This document shows positions 51,682 to 60,984 of a stretch of DNA of 64,000 nt, in pieces. The translations under genes and the position numbers were made by a program. The stretch covers positions 124,001 through 188,000 of the forward strand of contig DATAWK010000027.1 of NCBI GenBank assembly GCA_036267255.1, given 5' to 3'. The notes beneath the pieces are model-generated. The model saw only the letters and a list, made by a program, of their open reading frames with translations. It was not told the DNA's origin and made no database searches. The stretch comes from DATAWK01 sp036267255. GTDB taxonomy: Bacteria; Acidobacteriota; Terriglobia; Terriglobales; Acidobacteriaceae. Every line of letters begins with the position of its first letter. The first letter of the stretch is position 1.

Positions 51682-53527
51682 CTCGGCAAGTTACAAGTCG
51701 ACCGGAATGGCTGCTCCAGCCGCTTCTATCGTGCGCCGGATGAGGATTGCCGGTACTCTGCTGTTCCTGTTTGCAGCGTTATTGCAGCGAAGTGCAAACG
51801 CGCAGCCGGATCAGAAGCCAGTCAGCGAGGTTCGATCCACGGGGCATTCGACGCAGGCACGTACCGTTCCCCGTGCAGCTACCGAGACGCTTCCACATCT
51901 CGTGGACATCACGCATTCCACAGGAATCCATTTTGATCATCTTTCTTCACCAGAGAAAAAATATATTGTGGAGTCGATGAGCGGCGGAGTGGCGTTGATC
52001 GATTACGATCGTGACGGCTGGCCGGATATTTATTTCACCAATGCGCCTAGTGTCGCCATGCAGCTTGCCGGAAAGAAGGCGCGCGGTGCGCTATACCACA
52101 ACAACCACGATGGAACGTTCACAGATGTGACGGACAAAGCAGGAGTGGGATATCCGTGCTGGGCTATGGGCGCTGCTGTTGGCGATTACAACAACGACGG
52201 CTGGCCCGACCTTCTGGTGACCTGCTTTGGCGGGGTCGTGCTCTATCGCAACAATGGAGACGGAACGTTTACCGATGTAACCAAACAGGCAGGTCTCAGC
52301 AAGGATGCAGCGTGGGCCACAGGAGCAGCATTTGGCGACTACGATGGAGACGGCTGGCCCGATCTGTTTGTTTCGCACTACGTGGATCTGGATCTACACG
52401 ACCTGCCAACTTTCGGCTCCAAAAAGACCTGTCAGTACCACGGCATTGCCGTCCAGTGCGGCCCGCGCGGACTTAAAGGATCGCCAGACAATCTTTATCA
52501 CAACAATGGGAACGGTACTTTCACCGATGTATCGAAGCAGGCGGGCGTGGATGATCCGCAAGGGTTGTTTGGGCTGACGGCCGTCTGGTCGGACTTCAAT
52601 CGCGATGGCCATCTCGATCTCTTCGTAGCCAACGATGGCGAGCCAAATTATCTCTATCGCAATGACGGGAACGGTCACTTTACCGATGTTGCTTTTCAGG
52701 CCGGGGTGGCTGTGAATCAGGATGGAGACGAGCAAGCCAATATGGGAGTGGCGCTCGGAGATTATTTGCACACAGGGCGATTTTCTATCGCCATTACCCA
52801 CTTTAGCGAAGAATATACTGCGTTGTATCGCAACGATGGAAACCTCAACTTCACGGATGTCTCTTACGCGTCCGGCATTGCGCGCAGCACGACACCTTAT
52901 GTTGGCTGGGGGGATGCGTTTGTCGATCTGGAGAATGAAGGTTGGCCGGACTTCTTTATGGTGAATGGGCATGTATATCCACAGGTGGACAGTGTGGACA
53001 TCGGCACAAAATATCGTGAGCCAAAACTGCTGTTTCATAACCAGCATGACGGCACATTCCGGGATATCAGCAAACTTGTTGGTCCTGCGATCCAGATACC
53101 GCAGGTAAGCCGGGGGCTTGCTGTGGGAGACCTTTTCAACGACGGACATATGGAACTCGTGGTGGAAAATCTGGAAGGCGAGCCAATGATCCTTCGTCCT
53201 GATGATGTTGACCCCAAAAACTACTGGATCAGCTTTGAACTGCAGGGCACAAAAGACAACCGGCTGGCTTTAAATGCGCGTGTACAAATAACCGCCGGCG
53301 ATCTTGTCCAGGAAAAAGAGGTTTTGAGCGGGGGCAGTTATATTTCCCAGAGCGACCTGCGCCTGCATTTTGGTTTGGGCAAACACGACCGAGTCGACAA
53401 GGTTGAAATCTTCTGGCCATCTGGGGTAAAAGAAGTTTTACCCACGCTTGCAGCGGACCATTTTTATAGCGTTTTGGAAGGTCAGGGCGTCGTTCCCGCG
53501 GAAAAGATTCGTCCAAAAGCGAAGTAA
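51659..53527 (+). CDS. CRTAC1-family protein (FG-GAP/VCBS repeats with ASPIC/UnbV domain)
   Basis: Protein of 622 residues. The N-terminal export signal (RRMRIAGTLLFLFAALLQRS) is followed by FG-GAP/VCBS repeats carrying calcium-loop patterns such as DYDRDGWPDIYFTN, DYNNDGWPDLLVTC and DFNRDGHLDLFVAN, separated by GTFTDVT elements. The C-terminal ASPIC/UnbV domain (about residues 530-610) includes SGGSYISQSDLRLHFGLGKH and VEIFWPSG. It is likely periplasmic or surface-exposed, with a seven-bladed integrin-like propeller. Start is uncertain: ATG 51659 and 51668 are near each other, and ATG 51740 would also leave a signal peptide. Function is unknown; it overlaps the TPR gene. Confidence 0.9.
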   Translation: MTPMQRSNSASYKSTGMAAPAASIVRRMRIAGTLLFLFAALLQRSANAQPDQKPVSEVRSTGHSTQARTVPRAATETLPHLVDITHSTGIHFDHLSSPEKKYIVESMSGGVALIDYDRDGWPDIYFTNAPSVAMQLAGKKARGALYHNNHDGTFTDVTDKAGVGYPCWAMGAAVGDYNNDGWPDLLVTCFGGVVLYRNNGDGTFTDVTKQAGLSKDAAWATGAAFGDYDGDGWPDLFVSHYVDLDLHDLPTFGSKKTCQYHGIAVQCGPRGLKGSPDNLYHNNGNGTFTDVSKQAGVDDPQGLFGLTAVWSDFNRDGHLDLFVANDGEPNYLYRNDGNGHFTDVAFQAGVAVNQDGDEQANMGVALGDYLHTGRFSIAITHFSEEYTALYRNDGNLNFTDVSYASGIARSTTPYVGWGDAFVDLENEGWPDFFMVNGHVYPQVDSVDIGTKYREPKLLFHNQHDGTFRDISKLVGPAIQIPQVSRGLAVGDLFNDGHMELVVENLEGEPMILRPDDVDPKNYWISFELQGTKDNRLALNARVQITAGDLVQEKEVLSGGSYISQSDLRLHFGLGKHDRVDKVEIFWPSGVKEVLPTLAADHFYSVLEGQGVVPAEKIRPKAK

Positions 53528-53715
53528 TTGCTGCAAGATGACATTGCCAGGATACGCTTGCAGGGGGCTTAGTTACTGAGTGGTTGATATCTCCCTCCCT
53601 ATAAGCATCCGGATGATCATTCCTTGTCGCAGTACCCATTAAGAGGTGTAAGCTATCGAATAACGGTGGGAACCAAGTCGTGGAGATAGTTGTTGGGTCC
53701 TCCTGTGCCCCCGAG

Positions 53716-54822
53716 ATGGCGCGCACAACTATCATGACAAATCCTAAAAAAGGAACGAAGATTACCGGGGCACGCATCAGCCTCAAGACGCTTGCGGCCC
53801 ATTTGAGTCTCAATCCGGCTACGGTTTCTGTCGTTTTGAATGAGGTTCCGGGGCGATCCATCCCGGAATCCACGCGCGAACGGATAAGAGCTGCGGCGCG
53901 AGAATTCAATTACCAGCCCAGCCTTCTGGCTCGATCGCTTCGCAGCCGTCAGACAATGACCATCGGCATTTTAGTTCCCGTGTTAGGGGACGGCTACCAC
54001 ACGGAGGTCATCAGTGGCATTGGCGATCATCTGCTGGAGGAAAACTATTTTTACTTCACCGCACACCATCGCCATCGTCACGACCTGGTAGAAGGCTATC
54101 CGCGATTGCTAATGGGTCGTGGCGTTGAGGGAATTATCGCAGTCGATACTCTTCTGGACCACAAACTACAACTGCCTGTGATCGCAGTTGCAGGTCATCG
54201 GCGAATCAGCGGCGTGACCAACGTGGTGCTCGATCATCATCGAGCTGCAGAGCTTGCCCTGCATCATTTATATGATCTGGGGCATAGGAAAATTGCGTTT
54301 ATGCGGGGCCAGCCTTTCAGTTCGGATTCCGACGAACGCTGGCGAAGTATCGTGAGTGTAGCGAAAGAACTTGGGCTGACGATTCGTCCAGAACTGACTG
54401 TGCAACTGGATCGGGATCTTACGTCTCCTGAGCTTGGATATCCTGTGGTGCAGCAGCTTTTAGCGCACCATCGTTCCTTTACAGCTCTGCTTTCCTTTAA
54501 CGATATGGCCGCCATAGGCGCCGTGCGCGCGCTCCACGATTTTCAGTTGCGTGTTCCGCAGGATGTTTCTGTCGTAGGGTTCGATGATATTAAGGGCGCT
54601 GCCTTCATGAGTCCGAGTCTCACCACGATTCGCCAGCCTTTATACAGCATGGGGAAACTGGCGGCAAAGGTACTGCTTGATCGCATCCGTGGAACAGCAG
54701 AATACCCGGAAGAGATAGCAGTTGAGCCAGAGCTTATCGTTCGTGAATCCACACACAAGGTAAGAAGGGAAGCCAATACGAAGCAGCGCTCGAGGAGCGT
54801 ATCTCGGAATGTCGCGACATAG
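53716..54822 (+). CDS. LacI family transcriptional regulator
   Basis: Protein of about 368 residues. The helix-turn-helix and hinge cover residues 18-70: SLKTLAAHLSLNPATVSVVL, NEVPGRSIPESTRERIRAAA. A periplasmic-binding-protein-like effector domain follows (TIGILVPVLGDGYHTEVISG, LSFNDMAAIGAVRALHDFQL, VPQDVSVVGFDDIKG). Start could be ATG 53716 or ATG 53734; a GTG at 53680 is less likely. Its stop overlaps the MFS gene start by 14 nt. Palindromes AGACAA-N4-TTGTC upstream of the receptor at 46946 and the GH30 gene at 56523 have the central CG typical of LacI operators and are candidate targets. Confidence 0.92.
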   Translation: MARTTIMTNPKKGTKITGARISLKTLAAHLSLNPATVSVVLNEVPGRSIPESTRERIRAAAREFNYQPSLLARSLRSRQTMTIGILVPVLGDGYHTEVISGIGDHLLEENYFYFTAHHRHRHDLVEGYPRLLMGRGVEGIIAVDTLLDHKLQLPVIAVAGHRRISGVTNVVLDHHRAAELALHHLYDLGHRKIAFMRGQPFSSDSDERWRSIVSVAKELGLTIRPELTVQLDRDLTSPELGYPVVQQLLAHHRSFTALLSFNDMAAIGAVRALHDFQLRVPQDVSVVGFDDIKGAAFMSPSLTTIRQPLYSMGKLAAKVLLDRIRGTAEYPEEIAVEPELIVRESTHKVRREANTKQRSRSVSRNVAT

Positions 54823-55972
54823 CCAGGATAGTGTGAGTCGCCACCTTCGTTGGGTTACACTTCTGCTACATCTCGGCTTTGGCCTTACGGGCATTGGTAC
54901 CGTGCTGCTCGGATGCATCCTACCCCGGTTATCTGCTACGGGGCATCTGCGCGATCAAGGCGCGGGTCTTTTTCTTCTGGTACAGTTTGCAGCTGCTGCA
55001 AGCGGAGCACTTCTGGTTCGAGGAAGTTATTGGAAGGCGCTGGCGTGTGGTTATGCGCTGACCAGCTTGTCAGCCTTGAGTATCGTGCTTCTGCATAGTC
55101 GAGTCTCTCTGGCAGCCTTTGGCTTTTATGGTCTGGGACTTGGCGTGGCCATGACATCGACCAGCATGCTTATCGGCCGTCTGTACCCGGACCGCAAAGG
55201 CGCGGCTCTTGCCCTGCTGAATTTCTCTTGGAGTGTGGGTTCAGTGATTTGTCCCCTTCTGGTCGCGCGGTACCTTCCTTTAGCAGGAAGCACAATCGCC
55301 TTTGCGCCAGTGGCTCTATTTGCAGCTCCATTCGCTCTACTGCCGCTTCTGGCGACAGAGAGGGATTTCCACGCAATAAAAGCAATGGACGCTCCGTTAA
55401 CGAAGATCGATGAAAGGAAAGCGATCTTTTACTTCGCGCTCCTGTCATTTTTGTATGTGGGCATTGAGGCCACTGTTGGTAACTGGATGACCACCTATGT
55501 AACGCGCACGATCTCCTGGAACTTCAGCCTTAGCAGTTTGGCGGTCTCCTGTTTTTGGGGGGCATTGCTGCTGGGACGTGCGACTACACCGGGTATCTTA
55601 AGAATTATTTCGGAGCATCGCTTATACCGAGTTGCGGTGCTTGCCATGATTGTTGGCGTTTGTATGATTCTTGCGGCACATGGCCCTGGATTGTTGGTTG
55701 CGGGATCTGTATTTACCGGCTTCGCATTGGCTCCGGTGTTTCCGCTGACTTTATCTCTATTTATGGAAAGGGTGGGAGAGTCTCGCAATGTAGGTTGGGT
55801 CTTCGCTACTGCGGGCCTCGGAGGAGCGGTATTGTCGTGGCTTACCGGAGCTATTTCTACGGAGTCCGGGTCTTTACGTGTTGGTCTGACAGTACCCGTG
55901 GTTGCCGCTCTGGTAATGGCGGCCATGATTTTTGGGAACAGGATGGATAGAAGCAGCCGAACCGCTGTTTGA
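54809..55972 (+). CDS. MFS transporter, FucP/GlcP-like
   Basis: Inner-membrane transporter of 387 residues with about 12 hydrophobic segments. The first is VTLLLHLGFGLTGIGTVLLG. The characteristic loop after helix 2 is LSATGHLRDQGAGLF and the loop between halves is charged (KAMDAPLTKIDERKA). The region SWSVGSVICPLLV resembles the sugar:proton symporters FucP and GlcP. It overlaps lacI by 14 nt and is thus co-transcribed; together they suggest uptake and sensing of one sugar. The exact sugar is not inferable. Confidence 0.85.
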   Translation: MSRHSQDSVSRHLRWVTLLLHLGFGLTGIGTVLLGCILPRLSATGHLRDQGAGLFLLVQFAAAASGALLVRGSYWKALACGYALTSLSALSIVLLHSRVSLAAFGFYGLGLGVAMTSTSMLIGRLYPDRKGAALALLNFSWSVGSVICPLLVARYLPLAGSTIAFAPVALFAAPFALLPLLATERDFHAIKAMDAPLTKIDERKAIFYFALLSFLYVGIEATVGNWMTTYVTRTISWNFSLSSLAVSCFWGALLLGRATTPGILRIISEHRLYRVAVLAMIVGVCMILAAHGPGLLVAGSVFTGFALAPVFPLTLSLFMERVGESRNVGWVFATAGLGGAVLSWLTGAISTESGSLRVGLTVPVVAALVMAAMIFGNRMDRSSRTAV

Positions 55973-56522
55973 TAGAGAAGTTAGTGCTGGTACAGCTTGC
56001 TATCCGGAACGCGATTTTCCTCGCCATTATTACTGCGTGCTTCTATATGCGTCTTAGTTCAGCTACGGAACTTCTCGTAGGAGCGGGCGAATTTTCTGAA
56101 ACATATACAGTCGAATCCCGCTTTTATGTCATCTTGCCTGTAAAAGACAAACGATTGTCGATTGGACATTCTTCGAGTTTTCGCTTGACAGTCTGCGTCC
56201 TGAAAACGTTTAATGTCTCGGGAGTTTGATAGTCGGAATTTGTGGGGCGAAAGAAGGCGGACAAGGAATCGACATAAGGCCCGGCTACCGGTTTCACGAT
56301 CCCTGAAGGTTAAAGCAGTATGATTCCCAGATATACGATGGATTGATTTTTTTTGTTGGATTCTCTCGCGCTGCGCGATCCGCATCTATGGTTTCTTGAT
56401 TCCGGCAGTTGATAAAGCTGCCAGCGATCTGCCCTGGGTGGAAGAGTTCGTTGCAGGCAGCGCGCTTTCCGACAGACATCCGAATTTTGAGCGATTCATG
56501 CCAGTATCATCCAGGAGGTTCC
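55973..56522 (+). promoter_or_regulatory. Upstream region of the GH30 gene: LacI-type operator and promoter
   Basis: No gene seen in 550 nt. A palindrome AGACAA-ACGA-TTGTCG lies at 56145-56160. Downstream is TTGACA (56185-56190), an 18-nt spacer and TTTAAT (56209-56214), the same boxes and spacing as before the receptor at 46946. Here the palindrome is 24 nt upstream of the -35 box, so activation or looping rather than roadblock would be expected. AGGAGG before 56523 is the ribosome binding site. The leader of about 300 nt has no obvious structure. Confidence 0.6.
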
Positions 56523-57953
56523 ATGAAGCTGAGATTTGTCTTTCCTTTGTTGCTTGCATCTTTCGTATTGCTTCCAATGCCATCGCAGGCCCAACAAAAA
56601 AGTGATGTCCAGCTCTGGTTGACGACGCAAGATCGATCCTCATTATTCGCTCTACAAACGCATCCTCTTTATTTTTCCAATAAGAGCACTCGGCTTTCTC
56701 CGTGGAACGGCGAAGTTCAAGTGATTGCTATCGACGACAAGCAGAAATTTCAAACGATCGATGGATTTGGATTTGCGCTAACAGGTGGAAGTGCGCAGCT
56801 TCTGATGAAGATGTCGCCGGATGCAAGAACGGCATTGCTGAAGAAACTCTTTTCGACGGATGGCGACGGCATCGGTGTTAGTTATTTGCGGCTCACGATC
56901 GGATCTTCCGATATGAATGACCATGTGTACTCCTACGATGATTTGCCGGAAGGAGAAACAGATGTCGACATGGCTAAATTCAGCCTGGGGCCTGATCGCT
57001 CGGACGTGATCCCCGTGCTAAAAGAAATTCTGACTATCAATCCGCGCATCAAGATACTTGGCTCGCCGTGGTCTGCGCCAGCCTGGATGAAGACGAATGA
57101 TAACTCCAGGGGAGGCCGTCTTAAGCCTGAGTATTACGGTGCCTATGCAAAGTATTTCGTGAAGTATATCGAAGGCATGAAGGCTGAAGGCATTACGATC
57201 AACACTCTCACCATACAGAATGAGCCGTTGAATCCGAAAAACACGCCGAGCATGGTGATGTTTGCCGAGGAGCAGGATGTGTTCATCAAGAAGTACCTTG
57301 GGCCTGCTTTTAAGAAAGCGGGAATCACGACAAAAATACTTTTGTATGACCACAACCTCGACGTTCCATCCTACCCTCTATCGATTCTGAAAGACCCGGA
57401 AGCCAGTGAGTATGTTGCCGGAACGGCCTTTCATTTATATGGCGGTGAAACCAGTGCGATGACAGAAGTGCACGATGCCTATCCGAATAAGGGCCTCTAT
57501 CTTACAGAACAATCGGTAACGGAACGTCCAAACGCAACAATGATGAATATTGCCGAGCCGGTCAGCACGGTAGTGATCGGCAGCACGAGAAATTGGAGTC
57601 AGAACGTACTTCTGTGGAATCTTGCCGCTGATCCGAATGCTGAGCCGCACACCAACAATGGCGGATGCACGATGTGCCGCGGCGCAGTGACCCTTGACGG
57701 CGACAACGCAACGCTCAATGTGGCTTATTACGTTATCGCGCACTTCTCGAAATTTGTGCGGCCCGGTTCTGTTCGTATTGGATCGAACGATCTGGAACAG
57801 TTGGAAAATGTGGCCTTCCAAGCTCCAGATGGAAAAATTGTACTGGTGGTGTCGAATACCGGAAACTTCGACAGGACATTCGATGTCACGTATCACGGCA
57901 AGAGCTTTACGGGGTCTTTGGCCGTTGGGTCTGTAGGGACCTATGTCTGGTAA
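56523..57953 (+). CDS. Secreted glycoside hydrolase family 30
   Basis: Protein of 476 residues with a signal peptide (RFVFPLLLASFVLLPMPSQA). It has the GH30 layout: a short N-terminal beta strand region, a TIM barrel opening FQTIDGFGFALTGGSAQLL, and a C-terminal beta sandwich (IVLVVSNTGNFDRTFDVTY). The predicted acid/base Glu is in LTIQNEPLN and the nucleophile Glu in LYLTEQSV; GSPWSAPAWMKTN is a hallmark of the family. Known members are glucosylceramidase-like, beta-1,6-glucanase and beta-xylosidase enzymes. ATG 56523 is fixed by AGGAGG just upstream. The next gene starts 51 nt downstream. Confidence 0.94.
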   Translation: MKLRFVFPLLLASFVLLPMPSQAQQKSDVQLWLTTQDRSSLFALQTHPLYFSNKSTRLSPWNGEVQVIAIDDKQKFQTIDGFGFALTGGSAQLLMKMSPDARTALLKKLFSTDGDGIGVSYLRLTIGSSDMNDHVYSYDDLPEGETDVDMAKFSLGPDRSDVIPVLKEILTINPRIKILGSPWSAPAWMKTNDNSRGGRLKPEYYGAYAKYFVKYIEGMKAEGITINTLTIQNEPLNPKNTPSMVMFAEEQDVFIKKYLGPAFKKAGITTKILLYDHNLDVPSYPLSILKDPEASEYVAGTAFHLYGGETSAMTEVHDAYPNKGLYLTEQSVTERPNATMMNIAEPVSTVVIGSTRNWSQNVLLWNLAADPNAEPHTNNGGCTMCRGAVTLDGDNATLNVAYYVIAHFSKFVRPGSVRIGSNDLEQLENVAFQAPDGKIVLVVSNTGNFDRTFDVTYHGKSFTGSLAVGSVGTYVW

Positions 57954-58004
57954 CGGAGATGGGCAATCCGGATTAAGTTTTTGCGATCGATGGGAAGGCA
58001 GCGT

Positions 58005-60956
58005 ATGAAATTTGGAGCGATGAGACATGTGTGCTTTTTTATTGCGGTGGTATTCTTTGCGTTGCCATTGGCCGCTGCCTCCTACTACCCTGTCAAACTA
58101 AATGATCCGAGTGCCGTCTATTTGACTCCTGAAAAATTCCCTGTTCATGGGGATGGCATTGCCGATGACAGCGCCGCGATCCAGCAGGCGATCGACAAAG
58201 TTCAGGAGACCACAAAACAGGGAATTGTCTTTATCCCATCCGGGCGTTATCGCATCAGCAGGACCATCTACGTGTGGCCTGGCGTGCGTGTCATTGGATA
58301 TGGCGCGACTCGCCCGGTGATTGTGCTGGGTGAAAATACGCCGGGGTTTCAGCAGGGCATTGGGTATATGGTGTTTTTTGCCGGTGGAAGGAGGCCGTAT
58401 TTTCATCGAGGCCCTTTCCCGGGAACCGTACCTGCCACTGAGGTGGCGGATGCGAATCCAGGGACATTCTATTCGGCGATGAGCAACATTGACTTTGAAA
58501 TTCGTGACGGCAATCCGGCGGCCGTTGGAATTCGCTTCCATGTGGCGCAGCATTGCTTCCTGACTCACATGGATTTTCATATCGGTTCCGGACTTGCAGC
58601 ACTGCACGACATAGGAAACGAGGCGGAAGACCTGCATTTCTATGGCGGTCAGTATGGAATTATGACGCAGATGCCATCCCCGGGCTGGCAGTTTACTTTG
58701 CTGGATTCGACCTTTGATGGGCAGAGCGTCGCGGCGATCAAGGAACATGAAGCAGGACTGACTCTTGTCCGAGATCAGTTCCGCAATGTTCCAACGGCAA
58801 TTTCGATCGATGCTGGTTATCCTGACGAGCTGTGGGTGAAAAATTCCCGGTTCGAGAACATCAGCGGTCCTGCCGTAATTATCAGCAATGAGAAGAACCC
58901 TCGAACAGAAATCAATCTGGAAGGCATTCTCTGTCGCCACGTGCCAGTCTTCGCTCTCTTTCGAGAAAGCGGGGAGAAGGTCGCCGTACCGGCTGCAATC
59001 TATCGGGTCAACGTATTTTCGCATGGGCTAACGATTGCAGATCTCGGAGCGCCTGCCAAAATCCAGACAAGCTTCGAAAGTGTGCCCCTGTCTGCGTTAC
59101 CGCCCCCTGGGGCACCCGTCATTCCCAATCTCCCGGCGCGCGATACATGGGTGAACCTGCGCTCTCTTGGGGTGAAGGGCGATGGTGTGACGGATGATAC
59201 GGCGGCGATTCAAAAGGCGATTGATGAGCATTCCACCATTTATGTTCCCTCTGGGCGTTATGTTGTAAGTGACACGATCACTCTAAAGTCGGATACTGTG
59301 CTCATCGGGCTCCATCCCAGCACGACTCAGTTTGATTTGCTCGATTCCACTCCCGGATTTCAAGGTCCGGGAAATCCGAAGCCGTTACTCGAAACACCGG
59401 AAGGTGGAACGAACATCGTGACTGGAATTGGAATTTATACCAACGGAATCAACAGCCGCGCGGTAGGAGTTATGTGGATGGCTGGGAAAGACTCGCTGAT
59501 GGATGACGTAAGATTCCTGGGCGGACATGGTACGAACAATGCCGATGGAACGCGTGTCAATCCTTACAACAATACGCATACAGCGGACCCGGACCTCCAT
59601 CGTCGATGGGACAGCCAGTATCCTAGCTTGTGGGTCACGAATGGCGGCGGGGGCACCTTTGCCGATATCTGGACACCTTCTACGTTTGCGCAAGCCGGCA
59701 TGTATATCTCGAACACTTCAACCGAAGGCCACGTATATGAGCTCTCCAGCGAACATCATGTACGTAATGAGATAGTGCTTCGCCATGTATCAAATTGGGA
59801 GATTGACGCCCTGCAAACGGAGGAAGAATGGGGAGAAGGCCCGTTTACTCTGCCATTGGAGATAGACGATTCCAATAACATCACTGTTGCGAACTTCCAT
59901 TCGTATCGAGTGATTGCAAGTTACCAGCCCTTTCCTTATGCTGTGCGCGTGGCTCGCTCCAGCAACATCCTGTTCCGGAACCTCCACGTGAACAGCAACA
60001 GCAAAGTCGCGTTCGACAACTCCGTCTTCGATGCGTCATATGACGTGCAGGTTCGGTACAACGAGCTTGCCGCGCTTACCATTTCCGGGAAAAAGCCGGA
60101 ACTGCAGCCAAAGCAATCCATCACGGCCCTTGCTGACGGAGCCAAAGTGGAAAAGCTGCGTGATGGATTTTTCAGCATTTCCGGAGCGGCTGTCGATCGT
60201 GAGGGACGACTCTATTTTGTCGATACTCATTGGCAGAGGATTTATCGCTGGTCGCCGGAAACACAGGACCTGAAGATTCTCCGGGACAACTCTCTTCACC
60301 CGGTTCAACTTGCGCTGGATAAGGCAGGGAACTTGATGGTCGTGTCCTACGAAGGCAACGGTACGGTGTATAGCTTTCAGCCGGATTCGCTGGATGACAC
60401 GATCACGCTGATAAAGCCTGTAGCCGCAGCTCCGCGTCCAGGAATGACACCCGCTATTCCTGACGATTATTGGGGTGGTCACGATTTTGTTCGCACCGTA
60501 CAGGCACCCAAGCCCTATCAATATATTTCTCCGGATGGCAGCACGTTTATTCCGGCAGGAGAAGACTTCATCAAAGGGTCGCTTACCTGGGGCGTCAAGA
60601 TGACCGATGTATTGCGCGCCTTCAGCCTTGCCAAACCAATGCTCGGCCGGCCATTTTATATAACGCAAGAGTCTGAGGAAACGACCTATTCTGCTTCTGT
60701 AGGAACGGACGGTACGCTCTCCAATCTGAAACTTTTTGCCGAGCGGGGGGGCGAAAGTGTTGTCCAGGATACGAAAGGGAATGTTTACCTGGCGGCAGGC
60801 AACATATTTGTCTATGACCCCTCGGGAAAGCGGATAGGCACGATCTATGTTCCGGAGCGCCCGATCGATCTGATTTTCGGAGGTAAAGATGGACGGACAC
60901 TTTTCATCCTGACGCATCATTCTCTTTATTCGGTGAGAACACGCTTTAAAGGTTAA
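58005..60956 (+). CDS. Pectate-lyase-3/GH55-like beta-helix protein fused to a propeller domain
   Basis: Secreted protein of 983 residues. The signal is HVCFFIAVVFFALPLAAAS. Two right-handed beta-helix blocks follow, each opening with the superfamily motif: VHGDGIADDSAAIQQAID (about residues 45-65) and VKGDGVTDDTAAIQKAID (about 390-410), as in tandem GH55 or pectate lyase 3 proteins. The last ~270 residues form a different, propeller-like domain (FSISGAAVDREGRLYFVDTH, LALDKAGNLMVVSYEG). ATG 58005 follows GGGAAGG; starts at 57981 (TTG) and 57990 are weaker. It lies 51 nt after the GH30 gene and probably shares its transcript, which points to a beta-glucan substrate, as inference. Confidence 0.85.
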   Translation: MKFGAMRHVCFFIAVVFFALPLAAASYYPVKLNDPSAVYLTPEKFPVHGDGIADDSAAIQQAIDKVQETTKQGIVFIPSGRYRISRTIYVWPGVRVIGYGATRPVIVLGENTPGFQQGIGYMVFFAGGRRPYFHRGPFPGTVPATEVADANPGTFYSAMSNIDFEIRDGNPAAVGIRFHVAQHCFLTHMDFHIGSGLAALHDIGNEAEDLHFYGGQYGIMTQMPSPGWQFTLLDSTFDGQSVAAIKEHEAGLTLVRDQFRNVPTAISIDAGYPDELWVKNSRFENISGPAVIISNEKNPRTEINLEGILCRHVPVFALFRESGEKVAVPAAIYRVNVFSHGLTIADLGAPAKIQTSFESVPLSALPPPGAPVIPNLPARDTWVNLRSLGVKGDGVTDDTAAIQKAIDEHSTIYVPSGRYVVSDTITLKSDTVLIGLHPSTTQFDLLDSTPGFQGPGNPKPLLETPEGGTNIVTGIGIYTNGINSRAVGVMWMAGKDSLMDDVRFLGGHGTNNADGTRVNPYNNTHTADPDLHRRWDSQYPSLWVTNGGGGTFADIWTPSTFAQAGMYISNTSTEGHVYELSSEHHVRNEIVLRHVSNWEIDALQTEEEWGEGPFTLPLEIDDSNNITVANFHSYRVIASYQPFPYAVRVARSSNILFRNLHVNSNSKVAFDNSVFDASYDVQVRYNELAALTISGKKPELQPKQSITALADGAKVEKLRDGFFSISGAAVDREGRLYFVDTHWQRIYRWSPETQDLKILRDNSLHPVQLALDKAGNLMVVSYEGNGTVYSFQPDSLDDTITLIKPVAAAPRPGMTPAIPDDYWGGHDFVRTVQAPKPYQYISPDGSTFIPAGEDFIKGSLTWGVKMTDVLRAFSLAKPMLGRPFYITQESEETTYSASVGTDGTLSNLKLFAERGGESVVQDTKGNVYLAAGNIFVYDPSGKRIGTIYVPERPIDLIFGGKDGRTLFILTHHSLYSVRTRFKG

Positions 60957-60984
60957 GCACATCTGGACAACAATATGTTTTGAG

